Assembly: GCA_028224375.1 (NCBI GenBank)
Contig: JAOIVW010000003.1
Span: 62,001 to 126,000 of the forward strand
Length of the DNA stretch: 64,000 nucleotides
Reading direction: 5' to 3'
DNA from: Hellea sp.
GTDB taxonomy: Bacteria; Pseudomonadota; Alphaproteobacteria; Caulobacterales; Maricaulaceae
The notes beneath the pieces were generated by a model. It did not search any database and was not told the DNA's origin. It worked only from the letters and a program-made list of their open reading frames with translations. This document shows positions 28,021-37,743 of this stretch, one piece after another. Each line of letters opens with the position of its first letter. Within the stretch, counting starts at the first letter, position 1. A program made the translations under genes and the position numbers.

Positions 28021-29156
28021 GCGGGCAGCTTCACGGTTGCGCTAGCTTGCGCGGCTAGACCTTCGCCGCGGCCTGTAAAGCCAAGTTTTTCCGTCGTTGT
28101 CGCTTTCACGCTGACGCGGGTGAGGGGCAGGCCGCAAAGCTCGGCAATTTTTTCGCGCATGGCTTCGCGGTGAGGTTTGATTTTAGGTTTCTCGCAAATA
28201 AGCGTGACATCAACATGTTGGAGAATGCCGCCGCGTTCCATAACCTTTTCAATAGCATAGAGCAGAAACTTATCCGAACTTGCGCCTTTCCATTTTGGAT
28301 CAGAGGGCGGGAAGTGATCCCCAATATCGCCATGCGCTATTGCGCCTAATATGGCGTCTGCGAGCGCATGTAATCCTGCATCGGCGTCAGAATGCCCAAG
28401 AAGCGTAAAGCCGCATTCAATAGGAACGCCGCAGAGCCACATGACATCACCCTCGGTAAAGCGGTGAACGTCAAACCCTGTGCCTGTGGCTATATAGGTG
28501 TCCGTGGTTAGCATGGCTTCGGCTTTCGCAAAATCTTCGGGATATGTCACCTTGAAATTATTCGGATCGCCTTGGGTAAAGGCAATGTCGAGACCCGCTG
28601 CATGGGCGACGTCTATGTCATCGGCAAAACTGGCCTCATCATCTAATGCTTGAAACGCCGCCCAAATTTTATCAAAGTGAAATCCTTGGGGCGTTTGGAC
28701 ACGGCGAAGCTGCTCCCGGTCCACACTTTGGCCATCAAGCGATTTCAGCGCGTCTGGAATGGGCAGGGCAGGTACGGCGGCAGACACTTCGGAGAGAGCC
28801 TCAATGACGCCGTCTATTATACCGAAGGTCACAAAAGGCCTTGCTCCATCATGAATAAGAACAAGGTCGGGAGGGTTATCAGCCAGAGCCGTTAGGCCCG
28901 CTTTCACGGAGGCTGTACGTGTCGCGCCGCCCGTAACGGTTCTAATATTATCATATCCCGCTATAATGCCCGCAATATGAGGGTCGCCCTCTGCCACGAC
29001 GATGACAGTTTCTGAAATATCGGGGTGAGCCAATGTTGCGTCGAGCGTGCGCTTTAGAACAGGGACCCCGCCGACAGCACGATATTGCTTAGGTATATCG
29101 CCGCCAATTCGTGCACCTTTGCCTGCGGCGACCAAAATTTGTGCAATACGTGTCAA
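28017..29156 (-). CDS. ispDF: Bifunctional IspD/IspF (MEP isoprenoid pathway)
   Basis: Fused 2-C-methyl-D-erythritol 4-phosphate cytidylyltransferase and 2,4-cyclodiphosphate synthase. N-terminal IspD: ILVAAGKGARIGGDIPKQY, LIHDGARPFV, then RVQTPQGFHF. C-terminal IspF: IATGTGFDVHRF (Zn ligands), LLGHSDADAGLHALADAILG and GEGLAAQAS. The reading frame extends to an in-frame codon at 29249, but that would run into dusB; a TTG at 29156 behind AAAAGGCC gives MTRIAQ as expected, 379 aa. It supplies IPP/DMAPP, the precursors of the carotenoids made by the crt cluster in this window. Divergent from dusB with a 63-bp gap. Confidence 0.93.
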   Translation of the reverse strand: MTRIAQILVAAGKGARIGGDIPKQYRAVGGVPVLKRTLDATLAHPDISETVIVVAEGDPHIAGIIAGYDNIRTVTGGATRTASVKAGLTALADNPPDLVLIHDGARPFVTFGIIDGVIEALSEVSAAVPALPIPDALKSLDGQSVDREQLRRVQTPQGFHFDKIWAAFQALDDEASFADDIDVAHAAGLDIAFTQGDPNNFKVTYPEDFAKAEAMLTTDTYIATGTGFDVHRFTEGDVMWLCGVPIECGFTLLGHSDADAGLHALADAILGAIAHGDIGDHFPPSDPKWKGASSDKFLLYAIEKVMERGGILQHVDVTLICEKPKIKPHREAMREKIAELCGLPLTRVSVKATTTEKLGFTGRGEGLAAQASATVKLPA

Positions 29157-29219
29157 TTTAGGCCTTTTACAAGCGATGAAATATTGTGCAATAGGGCCAA
29201 AAGCCTTACGGACACCTAC

Positions 29220-30218
29220 ATGAACCCTATGCCCAAAATCGGCAAGCATGAATTGACATCTCGAGTCCTTGTCGCGCCTTTATCGGGCCTCACGGATTTG
29301 CCTTTTCGCCGAATATTGCAGCAATTCAAGCCAGGCTTGGTTGTCTCCGAAATGGTGGCGAGCGAGTTCTTAGCCAAAGGTCATGCGGATATTGTGGCCA
29401 AAGCGTCAGGCGGCGGCGAGATTGAACCGCTCGTAATTCAACTCGTCGGCCGCGAAGCCAAATGGATGGCCGAAGGCGCGAAACTTTCTCAAGAGGCGGG
29501 CGCGGCCATCATTGATATCAATATGGGCTGCCCCGCGCGTAAGGTGACAGCAGGACTTTCTGGCTCTGCGCTTATGCGTAACCTTGACCACGCCTTGGAA
29601 TTAATCGAGGCGACTATCGGGGCGGTTGACGTGCCTGTCACTCTCAAGATGCGTTTGGGCTGGGACTTTGATTGTTTGAACGCCCCTGAACTTGCGCGGC
29701 GCGCTGAAGCTGCGGGTGTTCAAATGATTGTTGTGCATGGCCGAACGCGCAATCAATTTTATACAGGCGATGCTGATTGGGCCGCCGTTAAGGCGACCAA
29801 AGACGCTGTCTCCGTGCCCGTCTTTGTGAATGGTGATATCCATACCCCCGAGGATGCACTTACGGCTTTACAGCAATCAGGCGCAGATGGGGTAATGCTC
29901 GGCCGCAGCCTAATCGGCGCGCCTTGGAACCTAAGAGATATCATCACAGCTGTGGACGGGCTGCCAAGTCTTGCTAAGCTGCCTAATCCTGAAAAGGGCC
30001 GCATCGCGATTACGCATTATCGGGACATCATCGATTTTTACGGCGAGGGGAAGGGCGTTAGAATAGCCCGTAAACATCTCGCGGGATATGTCGAACATCT
30101 TGGCCGCGCTGATGAAGCTGAATTACGCTCTAAAATCTGCCGGTCTTTTGACCCCGAAGAAGTGGTGGATATTTTAAGTGATATTTACGGCGTCGCAAAA
30201 AGCGAGATTGCGGCATGA
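29220..30218 (+). CDS. dusB: tRNA-dihydrouridine synthase (DusB/NifR3)
   Basis: FMN-dependent reduction of uridines in tRNA. The TIM-barrel motifs are APLSGLTDLPFRR, INMGCPARKVTAGLSGSALM (catalytic Cys), KMRLGW, VHGRTRNQFYTGDADW, NGDIHTPEDA and GVMLGRSLIGAPW. The ATG at 29220 gives 332 aa; the upstream extension would overlap ispDF. Its 3' end overlaps ntrB (ATGA). This is the classical alphaproteobacterial nifR3-ntrB-ntrC order; the nifR3 name reflects cotranscription, not a nitrogen function. Exact target uridine not readable. Confidence 0.93.
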   Translation: MNPMPKIGKHELTSRVLVAPLSGLTDLPFRRILQQFKPGLVVSEMVASEFLAKGHADIVAKASGGGEIEPLVIQLVGREAKWMAEGAKLSQEAGAAIIDINMGCPARKVTAGLSGSALMRNLDHALELIEATIGAVDVPVTLKMRLGWDFDCLNAPELARRAEAAGVQMIVVHGRTRNQFYTGDADWAAVKATKDAVSVPVFVNGDIHTPEDALTALQQSGADGVMLGRSLIGAPWNLRDIITAVDGLPSLAKLPNPEKGRIAITHYRDIIDFYGEGKGVRIARKHLAGYVEHLGRADEAELRSKICRSFDPEEVVDILSDIYGVAKSEIAA

Positions 30219-31282
30219 CAGATACGCCCGAAACTCTCGCGCCATTGGTGGAGGAATGGCCTTTTCCTCTGCTACTGATTGACCCCGAAACAGAAACGAT
30301 TAGTTGGGCCAACACCTCTGCGCAAGAATGGCTTGGCAAGTCCATCCGCCATATATTGAAAAAATCGCCTTGGGAGATATTCACCGTGGAAGGTGATGTC
30401 TTGGATATCATTTCTAAATGTACAGAACATGAGGCGCCCTTTACCGTGCGCGACTGCCCCTTGGTACGGGCTGGCCATGAAGAGGAATTTGCACATTTTA
30501 CGGCCTATCCCACGCAATTAGGGGTCGGGCTAAGCATTTGGATGTCCGGACCTAAGCCTCGCCGGACTAGAGTCGGCGGTCAGCTTGTCTCCGGTATGGG
30601 CCGGCTGATAGCGCATGAGCTAAAAAACCCTTTGGCGGGAATCAAAGGGGCGGCTCAACTCTTGCGAGATGATGTCGCCAGCGAAGAAGGACAAATCCTA
30701 ATCGATTTAATTGGGTCTGAGATTGACCGTATTCGCCGCTTAGCTGACCGCATGGAAACACTGGGAGATCAAGACCCTGAGAATATCGACCGAGTCAATA
30801 TCCATGAAATTCTGCGTCGGGCCAGGCGCGTTATACAGTCAGCAAATCCCACTTTGATCTTTACAGAACGCTATGACCCGTCGCTTCCGCATGCCAAAGG
30901 TGACGCGGATACGCTGATGCAAGCCTTGCTCAACCTTATAAAAAACGCCGCCGAATCCATTGAAGGCCATGAAGATGCAGGCGAGATTATTCTTGAAACT
31001 AGCTTTCGAAGCGGGGTGAGTGCGCGCGATGAGTCCGGTGACGCGTCTCGACATCTTCCCATTGAGATCCGCGTCATTGATAACGGCCCCGGAATTTCCA
31101 AACATATTGCAGATCAGATATTTCAACCCTTTGTAAGCACAAAGCCTGAGGGACAGGGACTTGGATTATCACTCGTCTCCAAAGTGGCGGCGGCCCACGG
31201 CGGGATTGTCGAAGTCAAATCGCGCCCCGGAAAAACAAAATTCTCACTTCTTTTACCTACCCCTAACGGAGATACCCCGTGA
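30215..31282 (+). CDS. ntrB: Nitrogen regulation sensor kinase NtrB
   Basis: 355-aa soluble histidine kinase with an N-terminal PAS-like domain (LLLIDPETETISWANTSAQE), the H-box LIAHELKNPLAGIKGAAQLL with His134, and an ATPase domain with N box LNLIKNAAESIEG, G1 VIDNGPGIS and G2 GQGLGLSLV. In the family it phosphorylates NtrC under control of PII, matching nitrogen status. The start overlaps dusB and the end overlaps ntrC by 4 bp each, so the three are translationally coupled. Confidence 0.93.
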   Translation: MTDTPETLAPLVEEWPFPLLLIDPETETISWANTSAQEWLGKSIRHILKKSPWEIFTVEGDVLDIISKCTEHEAPFTVRDCPLVRAGHEEEFAHFTAYPTQLGVGLSIWMSGPKPRRTRVGGQLVSGMGRLIAHELKNPLAGIKGAAQLLRDDVASEEGQILIDLIGSEIDRIRRLADRMETLGDQDPENIDRVNIHEILRRARRVIQSANPTLIFTERYDPSLPHAKGDADTLMQALLNLIKNAAESIEGHEDAGEIILETSFRSGVSARDESGDASRHLPIEIRVIDNGPGISKHIADQIFQPFVSTKPEGQGLGLSLVSKVAAAHGGIVEVKSRPGKTKFSLLLPTPNGDTP

Positions 31283-32592
31283 AATACCATGTTTTACTCG
31301 CTGATGATGATGACAGCGTACGTTTGGTCCTATCCAAAGCGCTAACCCGTGCCGGGCATACGGTGAAAGCCACCGACAATGCGGACACCTTGGTGAAATG
31401 GGCCCAAGCGGGGCAGGGTGATATTGTCCTGACGGATGTCATGATGGGCGGGCGCGAAGTCTTTGAAAGCTTGCCGGAACTAACGCAGTCACGGCCTAAC
31501 ATGCCGGTTATTATCATAAGCGCTAATAATACGGTAAACACAGCCCTGAAGGCGGGAACCCATAAAGTCTTTGAATATGTGCCCAAACCTTTCGACTTGG
31601 ACGATGTAACCCAAGCTGTCGCTCGAGCTGGGCTTTCCGTTAATCCTCGGCGTAATAAAGTCAGCGCGGAACTTGGTAAGCTCCCCATGATTGGGCGCAG
31701 CGCTGCTATGCAGCCTGTTTACCGCGCGGTCTCGCGCTTCGCCTCAGGGGATTTACCGGTGCTTATCCAAGGTGCTGTTGGCACAGGTAAAGACCTCGTC
31801 GCGCGTTTGCTGCATGATGGCGGCCCGCGCAAAGATCGTCCATTTTTTCGAGATACAGATTTTGAAAATACGTCTTTAACCCTGCAAAAAGTCAATGGCG
31901 GTGATATTTACATTGACGAGATTTCAGAACTAACCGCCAAGCAGCAAGAACGCTTAATGGCCGTCATGACCGAGGCCGAGACTATTCCTGCGGGCCAGCG
32001 CCCACGCCTATTATCGGCGACACGTAAAGACCTGCGCCGTATGGCGGCTGAGGGTAAATTCAGAGACGACTTGCTCTATAGAATTAACGTAGCGGAAATT
32101 CGTATTCCGCCGCTATCTGCAAGGGATAAAGATACTTACGAACTTGCTGAGAGCTTCCTCTCGCAGACATCCCAAAACAATAATCGCCGGTTTGAAACAG
32201 AGGCTTTAGATATTTTGCATCGGCATAATTGGGGCGGCAATGTGCGCGAGCTTGAAAATCTCGTCCGCCGTCTCGCCGTGCTCTATTCTGATGATGTCAT
32301 CACAGCCGAGATGGTCTTGCAGGAATTTTCAAAGGATATCCTGTCGGAAGATATGCGGGAAGATGACAAAAAATTAGAAACGAAACTGGAAGAAGCCTGC
32401 AGACGGCTGCTAAATTTAGAAAAAGAGGAGGGCGATGAGACGCCTTATAACACAGCTTTAGCTTGGGTTGAAAAACCTTTGATTGTTGAAGCTCTGCGCC
32501 TCACAGGAGGGAACCGCGCAAAGGCTGCGGATCATCTAGGTATTCACCGAAACACCTTGCGCACACGCCTGAAATTACTGAACATTTCGTAA
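31279..32592 (+). CDS. ntrC: Nitrogen regulator NtrC lacking the GAFTGA loop
   Basis: 437-aa response regulator. Receiver domain with acidic pocket ADDDD, phospho-acceptor Asp53 (LTDVMM) and Lys103 (YVPKPFD). AAA+ domain with Walker A QGAVGTGKD (165-172), Walker B YIDEI (211-215), arginine-finger block FRDDLLYRINVAEIRIPPL and LHRHNWGGNVREL. C-terminal Fis-type helix-turn-helix NRAKAADHLGIHRNTLR. Between residues 190 and 207, where activators carry ESELFGHEKGAFTGA, the chain reads RDTDFENTSLTLQKVNGGD, so the sigma-54 contact loop is absent. Rhodobacter capsulatus NtrC lacks GAFTGA and works with sigma-70; this protein is probably the same type. ntrY is 88 bp downstream. Confidence 0.92.
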   Translation: MKYHVLLADDDDSVRLVLSKALTRAGHTVKATDNADTLVKWAQAGQGDIVLTDVMMGGREVFESLPELTQSRPNMPVIIISANNTVNTALKAGTHKVFEYVPKPFDLDDVTQAVARAGLSVNPRRNKVSAELGKLPMIGRSAAMQPVYRAVSRFASGDLPVLIQGAVGTGKDLVARLLHDGGPRKDRPFFRDTDFENTSLTLQKVNGGDIYIDEISELTAKQQERLMAVMTEAETIPAGQRPRLLSATRKDLRRMAAEGKFRDDLLYRINVAEIRIPPLSARDKDTYELAESFLSQTSQNNNRRFETEALDILHRHNWGGNVRELENLVRRLAVLYSDDVITAEMVLQEFSKDILSEDMREDDKKLETKLEEACRRLLNLEKEEGDETPYNTALAWVEKPLIVEALRLTGGNRAKAADHLGIHRNTLRTRLKLLNIS

Positions 32593-32680
32593 TGCAAAGC
32601 GTGCTCAATTCTGTTGATTTTTTGCAACAGTGAGGTAAAGAAGTGACAGTTGGCGCTTAGGCGCGTTGCGACTCTGTTTT

Positions 32681-34954
32681 ATGAATCAACAGCCTGTCAT
32701 TTCAAAAGATACTGCGACTGCTCTGCCAATGTTGCGCAGCGCGCCTAAAATTGCGCGTTCGGTTCTCTTTGGTGTTCTATTCGTTACGGCGATTATAATA
32801 CTGGTTGTCGGGACATTATTTGCTTTATCCAATGACCCTGAACAGACGAACCAAGCTTATCGTATACTGATTTTCAATCTCGGCTTCATTATCATGCTTG
32901 GTATTTATCTGAGCTTTCGGGTTTGGAAAGGCTTGTTTGCCAAGAGACGCCTGCAATCTGCGCCGCTTTTACATAGGCGTTTTGTAACGATTTTCAGTCT
33001 GGCCGCTTTGACACCTGCGATTATCGTGGGCGCGTTTTCAACATCTCTCATCAGTCAAAATATCAATGATATATTTGGCCAAAATGTGCGGTCTAATATG
33101 GCATCTGCCAAAGAAATTCTGGATGGATATGTCCAACAGGAATTCACCGAGCTCGCTAGCGATGCAAAAGCTGTTCAGAATGAACTCAACAGACCATCAC
33201 AAAATATAAATTCGCGCATATCTTACACCGCGGATTTACAGGTGATGTCGCGTGTGCGCGAACTGGACGCCGTCTATGTTATGCACAAGGACGGATATAT
33301 CTTTAGCCGGGTTGAAACACCTATAGCGCCTAATTTTGAAATCCCTTTGAAAGCCGTCTTTGATGGCATGGAACCCGGCGATATCGCTTTTACTCAACGC
33401 GATGATATTGATTATCTCATCGCGCTCTCGCGTCTGGATGTATATGAAGACGACATTTACCTCTATGTTGGCAGAGTATTAAGGTCTAATGACCGCGTGT
33501 TATCGAGCCTGTCCGGTATCGCTAATGCGACTCAAGCCATTGACAATTTCAATACTGACCAAAGTTTGATGCGCCGCATCTTTCATCTAACATTCGCTGA
33601 GACAGCTTTGCTTATTCTTTTCGCGGCTGTTTGGTTAGGCCTTTTATTAGCAAACCGCATCATCGAACCGCTTGGAAGCCTGATTACTGCGGCTGAACGT
33701 GTTCGCAGCGGAGATATGTCAGCCCGTGTGGATGTGCAGGGGGATTGGGGCGAGATATCTGATCTTGGCGGCGCTTTTAACCGCATGACCCTACAGCTTA
33801 ACTCACAGCGAGATGAACTTATCAGGGAACATGATATTTCTGAACAGCGCCGGCAATTCTCCGAAGCTGTGCTGTCAGGTGTCAGAGCGGGGGTTATTGG
33901 TCTTACACAAAGCGGCAGAATAACATTGATGAACCAGTCTGCTGGACTTCTATTGGGCTCCCGAGATGCGGCTATGCTTGGATATCCCCTTGAAGATGTT
34001 TTGCCCGAATTTACGCATGCCTTTAATATTGCCCGCGAATCCATCTTAGGGACGGCGGAAGACCAAGTTAATTTTGAGACCGAAGACGGCGTCAGAAATT
34101 TCGACTTGCGTGTATCAGCCTATCAGGGCGCGCGTAAAGATACCGGCTGGGTTATGACCTTCGATGACATGACCCGGCTTGTGACAGCTCAAAGACATTC
34201 AGCTTGGCGGGAAGTTGCCCGCAGAATTGCGCATGAGATTAAAAATCCTCTGACCCCGATTCAGCTCTCTGCGGAACGTCTGCTAAAGAAGTATTCACAT
34301 GAGATAAAAACGGATCCGGACGTTTTCCAGAACTGCACGCAAACTATTATCCGTCAAGTTGGCTCACTTGAACAGATGGTCAATGAGTTTTCAGCTTTTG
34401 CACGCATGCCGGCGCCGAACTTTGAGCCAACAGACATGCGCGAGCTTGTTGAGAATGTTCTTTTTGCGCAAGGCGTTGCATTTCCTGAAATAGACATGAA
34501 GCTTACGGATGAAACAAGCGGAGATCTTTTGGCCATGAGTGATGAGCGGCTTATCACGCAAGCTCTCACAAACATTTATAAGAACTCAGGCGAGTCAATT
34601 TCGCGGAGGCTCGATGCCTCAGGCGCAGATGAACTCTCAGGCACTATTGAAACTCGTATTACTGAAACAGAGACCCATATTAAACTTCGTATCAGCGATA
34701 ATGGCATGGGCTGGCCATTTCCTGACAAAGAACGTCTGCTTGAGCCTTATGTGACAACGCGCGATAGCGGAACAGGACTCGGCCTCGCCATTGTTATGCG
34801 GATCGCCGATGATCATGGCGGATCTCTGACGCTGCACGATCGAGACGATAAAGATTCTGGCGCCGTTATAGAAATCATTTTGCCCAAAGGGCACATAACA
34901 GAAACCGACATCTCAAGTAATGACAATAGCGGACGCGATAGGATGATATCATGA
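32681..34954 (+). CDS. ntrY: Sensor histidine kinase NtrY
   Basis: 757-aa membrane sensor kinase. N-terminal hydrophobic segments at about residues 28-52, 62-80 and 95-120 form the membrane domain, followed by an extracytoplasmic stretch, another helix (ETALLILFAAVWLGLLLA), a HAMP domain, a PAS domain (GRITLMNQSAGLLLG), the H box REVARRIAHEIKNPLTPIQL, and ATPase motifs NIYKNSGESI, ISDNGMGWPF and GTGLGLAIVM. It partners NtrX in nitrate/redox or nitrogen response. The ATG at 32681 is preferred over an in-frame TTG at 32666. Overlaps ntrX by 4 bp (ATGA). Confidence 0.92.
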   Translation: MNQQPVISKDTATALPMLRSAPKIARSVLFGVLFVTAIIILVVGTLFALSNDPEQTNQAYRILIFNLGFIIMLGIYLSFRVWKGLFAKRRLQSAPLLHRRFVTIFSLAALTPAIIVGAFSTSLISQNINDIFGQNVRSNMASAKEILDGYVQQEFTELASDAKAVQNELNRPSQNINSRISYTADLQVMSRVRELDAVYVMHKDGYIFSRVETPIAPNFEIPLKAVFDGMEPGDIAFTQRDDIDYLIALSRLDVYEDDIYLYVGRVLRSNDRVLSSLSGIANATQAIDNFNTDQSLMRRIFHLTFAETALLILFAAVWLGLLLANRIIEPLGSLITAAERVRSGDMSARVDVQGDWGEISDLGGAFNRMTLQLNSQRDELIREHDISEQRRQFSEAVLSGVRAGVIGLTQSGRITLMNQSAGLLLGSRDAAMLGYPLEDVLPEFTHAFNIARESILGTAEDQVNFETEDGVRNFDLRVSAYQGARKDTGWVMTFDDMTRLVTAQRHSAWREVARRIAHEIKNPLTPIQLSAERLLKKYSHEIKTDPDVFQNCTQTIIRQVGSLEQMVNEFSAFARMPAPNFEPTDMRELVENVLFAQGVAFPEIDMKLTDETSGDLLAMSDERLITQALTNIYKNSGESISRRLDASGADELSGTIETRITETETHIKLRISDNGMGWPFPDKERLLEPYVTTRDSGTGLGLAIVMRIADDHGGSLTLHDRDDKDSGAVIEIILPKGHITETDISSNDNSGRDRMIS

Positions 34955-36333
34955 AATATGACATTTTGATTGTTGAAGACGAAGACGACATCCGAGAGAT
35001 GATTGGCGGGATCCTCGAAGATGAGGGCTATCAAGTTCGCTTAGCGGCAACAAGTGAAGCCGCGCTCGTCGAGATAAAGTTGCGCAAACCGTCACTGGTT
35101 GTCTTGGACGTGTGGCTCAAAGGTAGTTCGATGGACGGTATTGAGCTTTTGGATACGGTGAAAGCCATCCATAAAAGCCTTCCTGTCATCATTATTAGTG
35201 GTCATGGTACGGTTGAGACGGCTGTCTCTGCAATCCGTAAAGGAGCTTATGATTATATTGTTAAGCCATTCAAAGCGGATAAGCTTCTAGTCACCGTCAG
35301 CCGCGCACTTGAAAATGCTAGGCTTCGTAGTGAGAATGAAGAGCTCAAAGGGAAAGCCCCGTCAGATGATAGCCTCGTCGGAACATCACCTCAAATCTTA
35401 CAGCTCCGCCAGAAAATATCAAAAATTGCAGCCACCAATAGCCGCGTCTTGATTTCAGGACCCTCTGGGTCAGGTAAGGAATTAATCGCAAGACTGCTCC
35501 ACGGTCAGTCATCGCGAGCAAAAGGACCTTTCAAGGCCGTAAATGCGGCTTCCATGGTGCCAGAACGTGTAGAAGAGGAATTATTTGGAGCGGAGGATGA
35601 TGACGGCAACTCAACTAAAATCGGCCTCTTAGAACGCGCACATAACGGAACGCTTTACTTAGACGAAGTTGCCGATATGCCCATGGAAACACAAGGCAAA
35701 TTGCTGCGCCTATTGGTAGAACAACGCTTTCGCCGCTTGGGCGGGAAGGATGATGTGCAAGTCGATGTGCGGGTCATAACCTCAAGCTCACGTGATTTAG
35801 CGAAGGATGTTGGACTTGGGCGTTTCAGAGAAGACCTTTACCACCGCCTAAATGTTATGCCTTTAGAGTCCACGCCTCTAAGTGACCGTAGAGAAGACAT
35901 TCCAGCGCTTGTGGAGCACTTCATCACGCAACTCGCTTCATCTACGGGCCTTCCGGCACGCCAAATTGGCGACGATGCTATGGCCGCGCTGCAGGCCCAT
36001 GATTGGCCCGGAAATGTGCGGCAGCTGCGTAACAACGTCGAGCGGCTTTTGATATTAGCGACGGGGGAGCCGTCTCAGCCTATCACTCTTGCGACCTTGC
36101 CGCCTGAAGTATCAGTTGTTCGTGCCTCGCAAGGCGCGAATGAAAATGAAAAAATCATAGCAATGCCGCTTAGAGATGCGCGGGAACATTTTGAGCGCGA
36201 ATACCTTCAGGCCCAAATCGACAGGTTTGGCGGCAATATTTCACGTACAGCAAGCTTTGTGGGAATGGAGCGTTCTGCCTTGCATCGTAAACTCAAATCT
36301 CTAGGATTAGGGGCGAATGGCAGTACTGATTAG
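34951..36333 (+). CDS. ntrX: Response regulator NtrX, non-canonical sigma-54 loop
   Basis: 460-aa response regulator. Receiver domain with ILIVEDEDDIREM, Asp53 (VLDVWL) and Lys105 (YIVKPFKAD); AAA+ domain with Walker A SGPSGSGKE (169-177), Walker B LYLDEVADMP, and FREDLYHRLNVMPL. The C-terminal helix-turn-helix is GNISRTASFVGMERSALHRK. Where GAFTGA should stand, the sequence is LFGAEDDDGNSTKIGLLERA (residues 211-230), a form also known from other alphaproteobacterial NtrX proteins. It forms the ntrYX pair, translationally coupled; trkA follows after 27 bp. Confidence 0.92.
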   Translation: MKYDILIVEDEDDIREMIGGILEDEGYQVRLAATSEAALVEIKLRKPSLVVLDVWLKGSSMDGIELLDTVKAIHKSLPVIIISGHGTVETAVSAIRKGAYDYIVKPFKADKLLVTVSRALENARLRSENEELKGKAPSDDSLVGTSPQILQLRQKISKIAATNSRVLISGPSGSGKELIARLLHGQSSRAKGPFKAVNAASMVPERVEEELFGAEDDDGNSTKIGLLERAHNGTLYLDEVADMPMETQGKLLRLLVEQRFRRLGGKDDVQVDVRVITSSSRDLAKDVGLGRFREDLYHRLNVMPLESTPLSDRREDIPALVEHFITQLASSTGLPARQIGDDAMAALQAHDWPGNVRQLRNNVERLLILATGEPSQPITLATLPPEVSVVRASQGANENEKIIAMPLRDAREHFEREYLQAQIDRFGGNISRTASFVGMERSALHRKLKSLGLGANGSTD

Positions 36334-36360
36334 GTACGGCTAAATGAGGGATTAAGAGAT

Positions 36361-37734
36361 ATGAGAGTCATCATTTGCGGCGCTGGGCGCGTGGGATATG
36401 GCCTTGCCTCTCGTTTGTCCGCTGAAAATAACACTGTGACGGTTGTTGATTTGTCACCGGAACTTATACGGCAAATTACAACAGACTTGGATGTTCGCGG
36501 TATATTGGGTCACGGCTCACATCCTGAAGTTCTCAAGCGGGCAGGCGTTGAAAGCGCCGATATGATTATTGCCGTCACCTACTCCGATGAAGTAAACATG
36601 ATTGCCTGTCAGGTTGCGCATTCTCTGTTTAATGTACCCACAAAGGTCGCAAGAGTAAGGGCGCAAAGCTATTTGGAAAGCGAATATAACGACCTTTATA
36701 GCCGCGAGAATATGCCCATCGATATTATTATCTCACCTGAGATAGAGATTGGCCGCGCTATTTTACGGCGGTTAAATACGCCGGGTGCTTTTAACGTGGT
36801 GAGTTTTGGCGAAGGCCGGCTTCAAATGTTAGGCGTTAAAATCAACGAAGATTGCCCCATCATTGATACACCTATCAAACAAATTGCGGATCTATTCCCA
36901 GGACTCCACGCCGCCATTGTTGGGATTAAACGAAAAAATGAAATCTTCGCGCCTTTGCCTGATGATCCCTTAAACGTCGGGGATGAAGCTTATTTCATCA
37001 CGCAGTCAGAGCATTCGACTCGCCTTTTGGAAATCCTCGGAACACGCGATGATAAGGCCCGTCATATCGTTATTGTTGGCGGGGGCAATATTGGAGCTTA
37101 TGTTGCTAAAGAGCTTGAGTCTGTGTCTGGTATGCGTGTTCGGATTATTGAACGCGACAAAGAACAAGCCGAACGCGCCGCAGAGTCTCTCAAACGTACC
37201 GTGATTTTAAATGGCGATGCTATGAATGCCTCCATTCAAGAAGAGGCAGGTGTCGGTAATGCAGAAATGGTCATCTGCCTGACCAATGACGATAAAACCA
37301 ATATTTTGTCGGCTGTATTGGCAAAGAAATTAGGGGCTAACCATACGATCAGTTTGATAAATGAAACCTCTATGCAAGATATGCAGACTGAACTCGGCAT
37401 TGATATGGTCATTGACCCGCGCGCGAGCACGATTTCGTCTATTTTACGTCATGTGCGCCGCGGCCGTATCTTGGATGTCTATTCGCTAGAGCAGGGCCGC
37501 GCAGAAGTCATGGAAGGGGAGGTTCTTGACACATCTCCTTTATCTGGAAAGACCATTCGCGAAGCAGATTTGGTTGATGGTATTGCTATTGGCGCTGTTT
37601 TGCATGAAGGGCAGGTCTTATTCCCAACGCCTGAGACTGTCGTAAAGACGGGCGATCATATTGTCCTGCTGGCTGAAAAATCAGCCATGAAAGATATTGA
37701 GCAATTATTCCGAGTCAGCTCGGATTACTTCTAG
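36361..37734 (+). CDS. trkA: Trk potassium uptake regulator TrkA
   Basis: 457-aa peripheral NAD-binding subunit of the Trk K+ uptake system. Two RCK-N domains are visible: VIICGAGRVGYGLASRLSAE at the start and IVIVGGGNIGAYVAKELES near residue 238, each followed by a TrkA-C domain (the first ends near FITQSEHS, the second near GDHIVLLAE). The duplicated layout and length are standard. It acts at the cytoplasmic face with TrkH, encoded 9 bp downstream. Part of the ntrYX-trkAH block common in alphaproteobacteria. Confidence 0.95.
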   Translation: MRVIICGAGRVGYGLASRLSAENNTVTVVDLSPELIRQITTDLDVRGILGHGSHPEVLKRAGVESADMIIAVTYSDEVNMIACQVAHSLFNVPTKVARVRAQSYLESEYNDLYSRENMPIDIIISPEIEIGRAILRRLNTPGAFNVVSFGEGRLQMLGVKINEDCPIIDTPIKQIADLFPGLHAAIVGIKRKNEIFAPLPDDPLNVGDEAYFITQSEHSTRLLEILGTRDDKARHIVIVGGGNIGAYVAKELESVSGMRVRIIERDKEQAERAAESLKRTVILNGDAMNASIQEEAGVGNAEMVICLTNDDKTNILSAVLAKKLGANHTISLINETSMQDMQTELGIDMVIDPRASTISSILRHVRRGRILDVYSLEQGRAEVMEGEVLDTSPLSGKTIREADLVDGIAIGAVLHEGQVLFPTPETVVKTGDHIVLLAEKSAMKDIEQLFRVSSDYF

Positions 37735-37743
37735 GCCGCTTAC

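Noticed and set aside
29159-29249. Longer ispDF N-terminus from 29249
   Set aside because: It would overlap the dusB start and adds residues foreign to IspD; TTG at 29156 has an SD and gives MTRIAQ.
32641-32670. Sigma-54-like sequence TTGGCGC ... TTGCG before ntrY
   Set aside because: The GG to GC spacing is 14 bases, not the 10 needed for a -24/-12 promoter.
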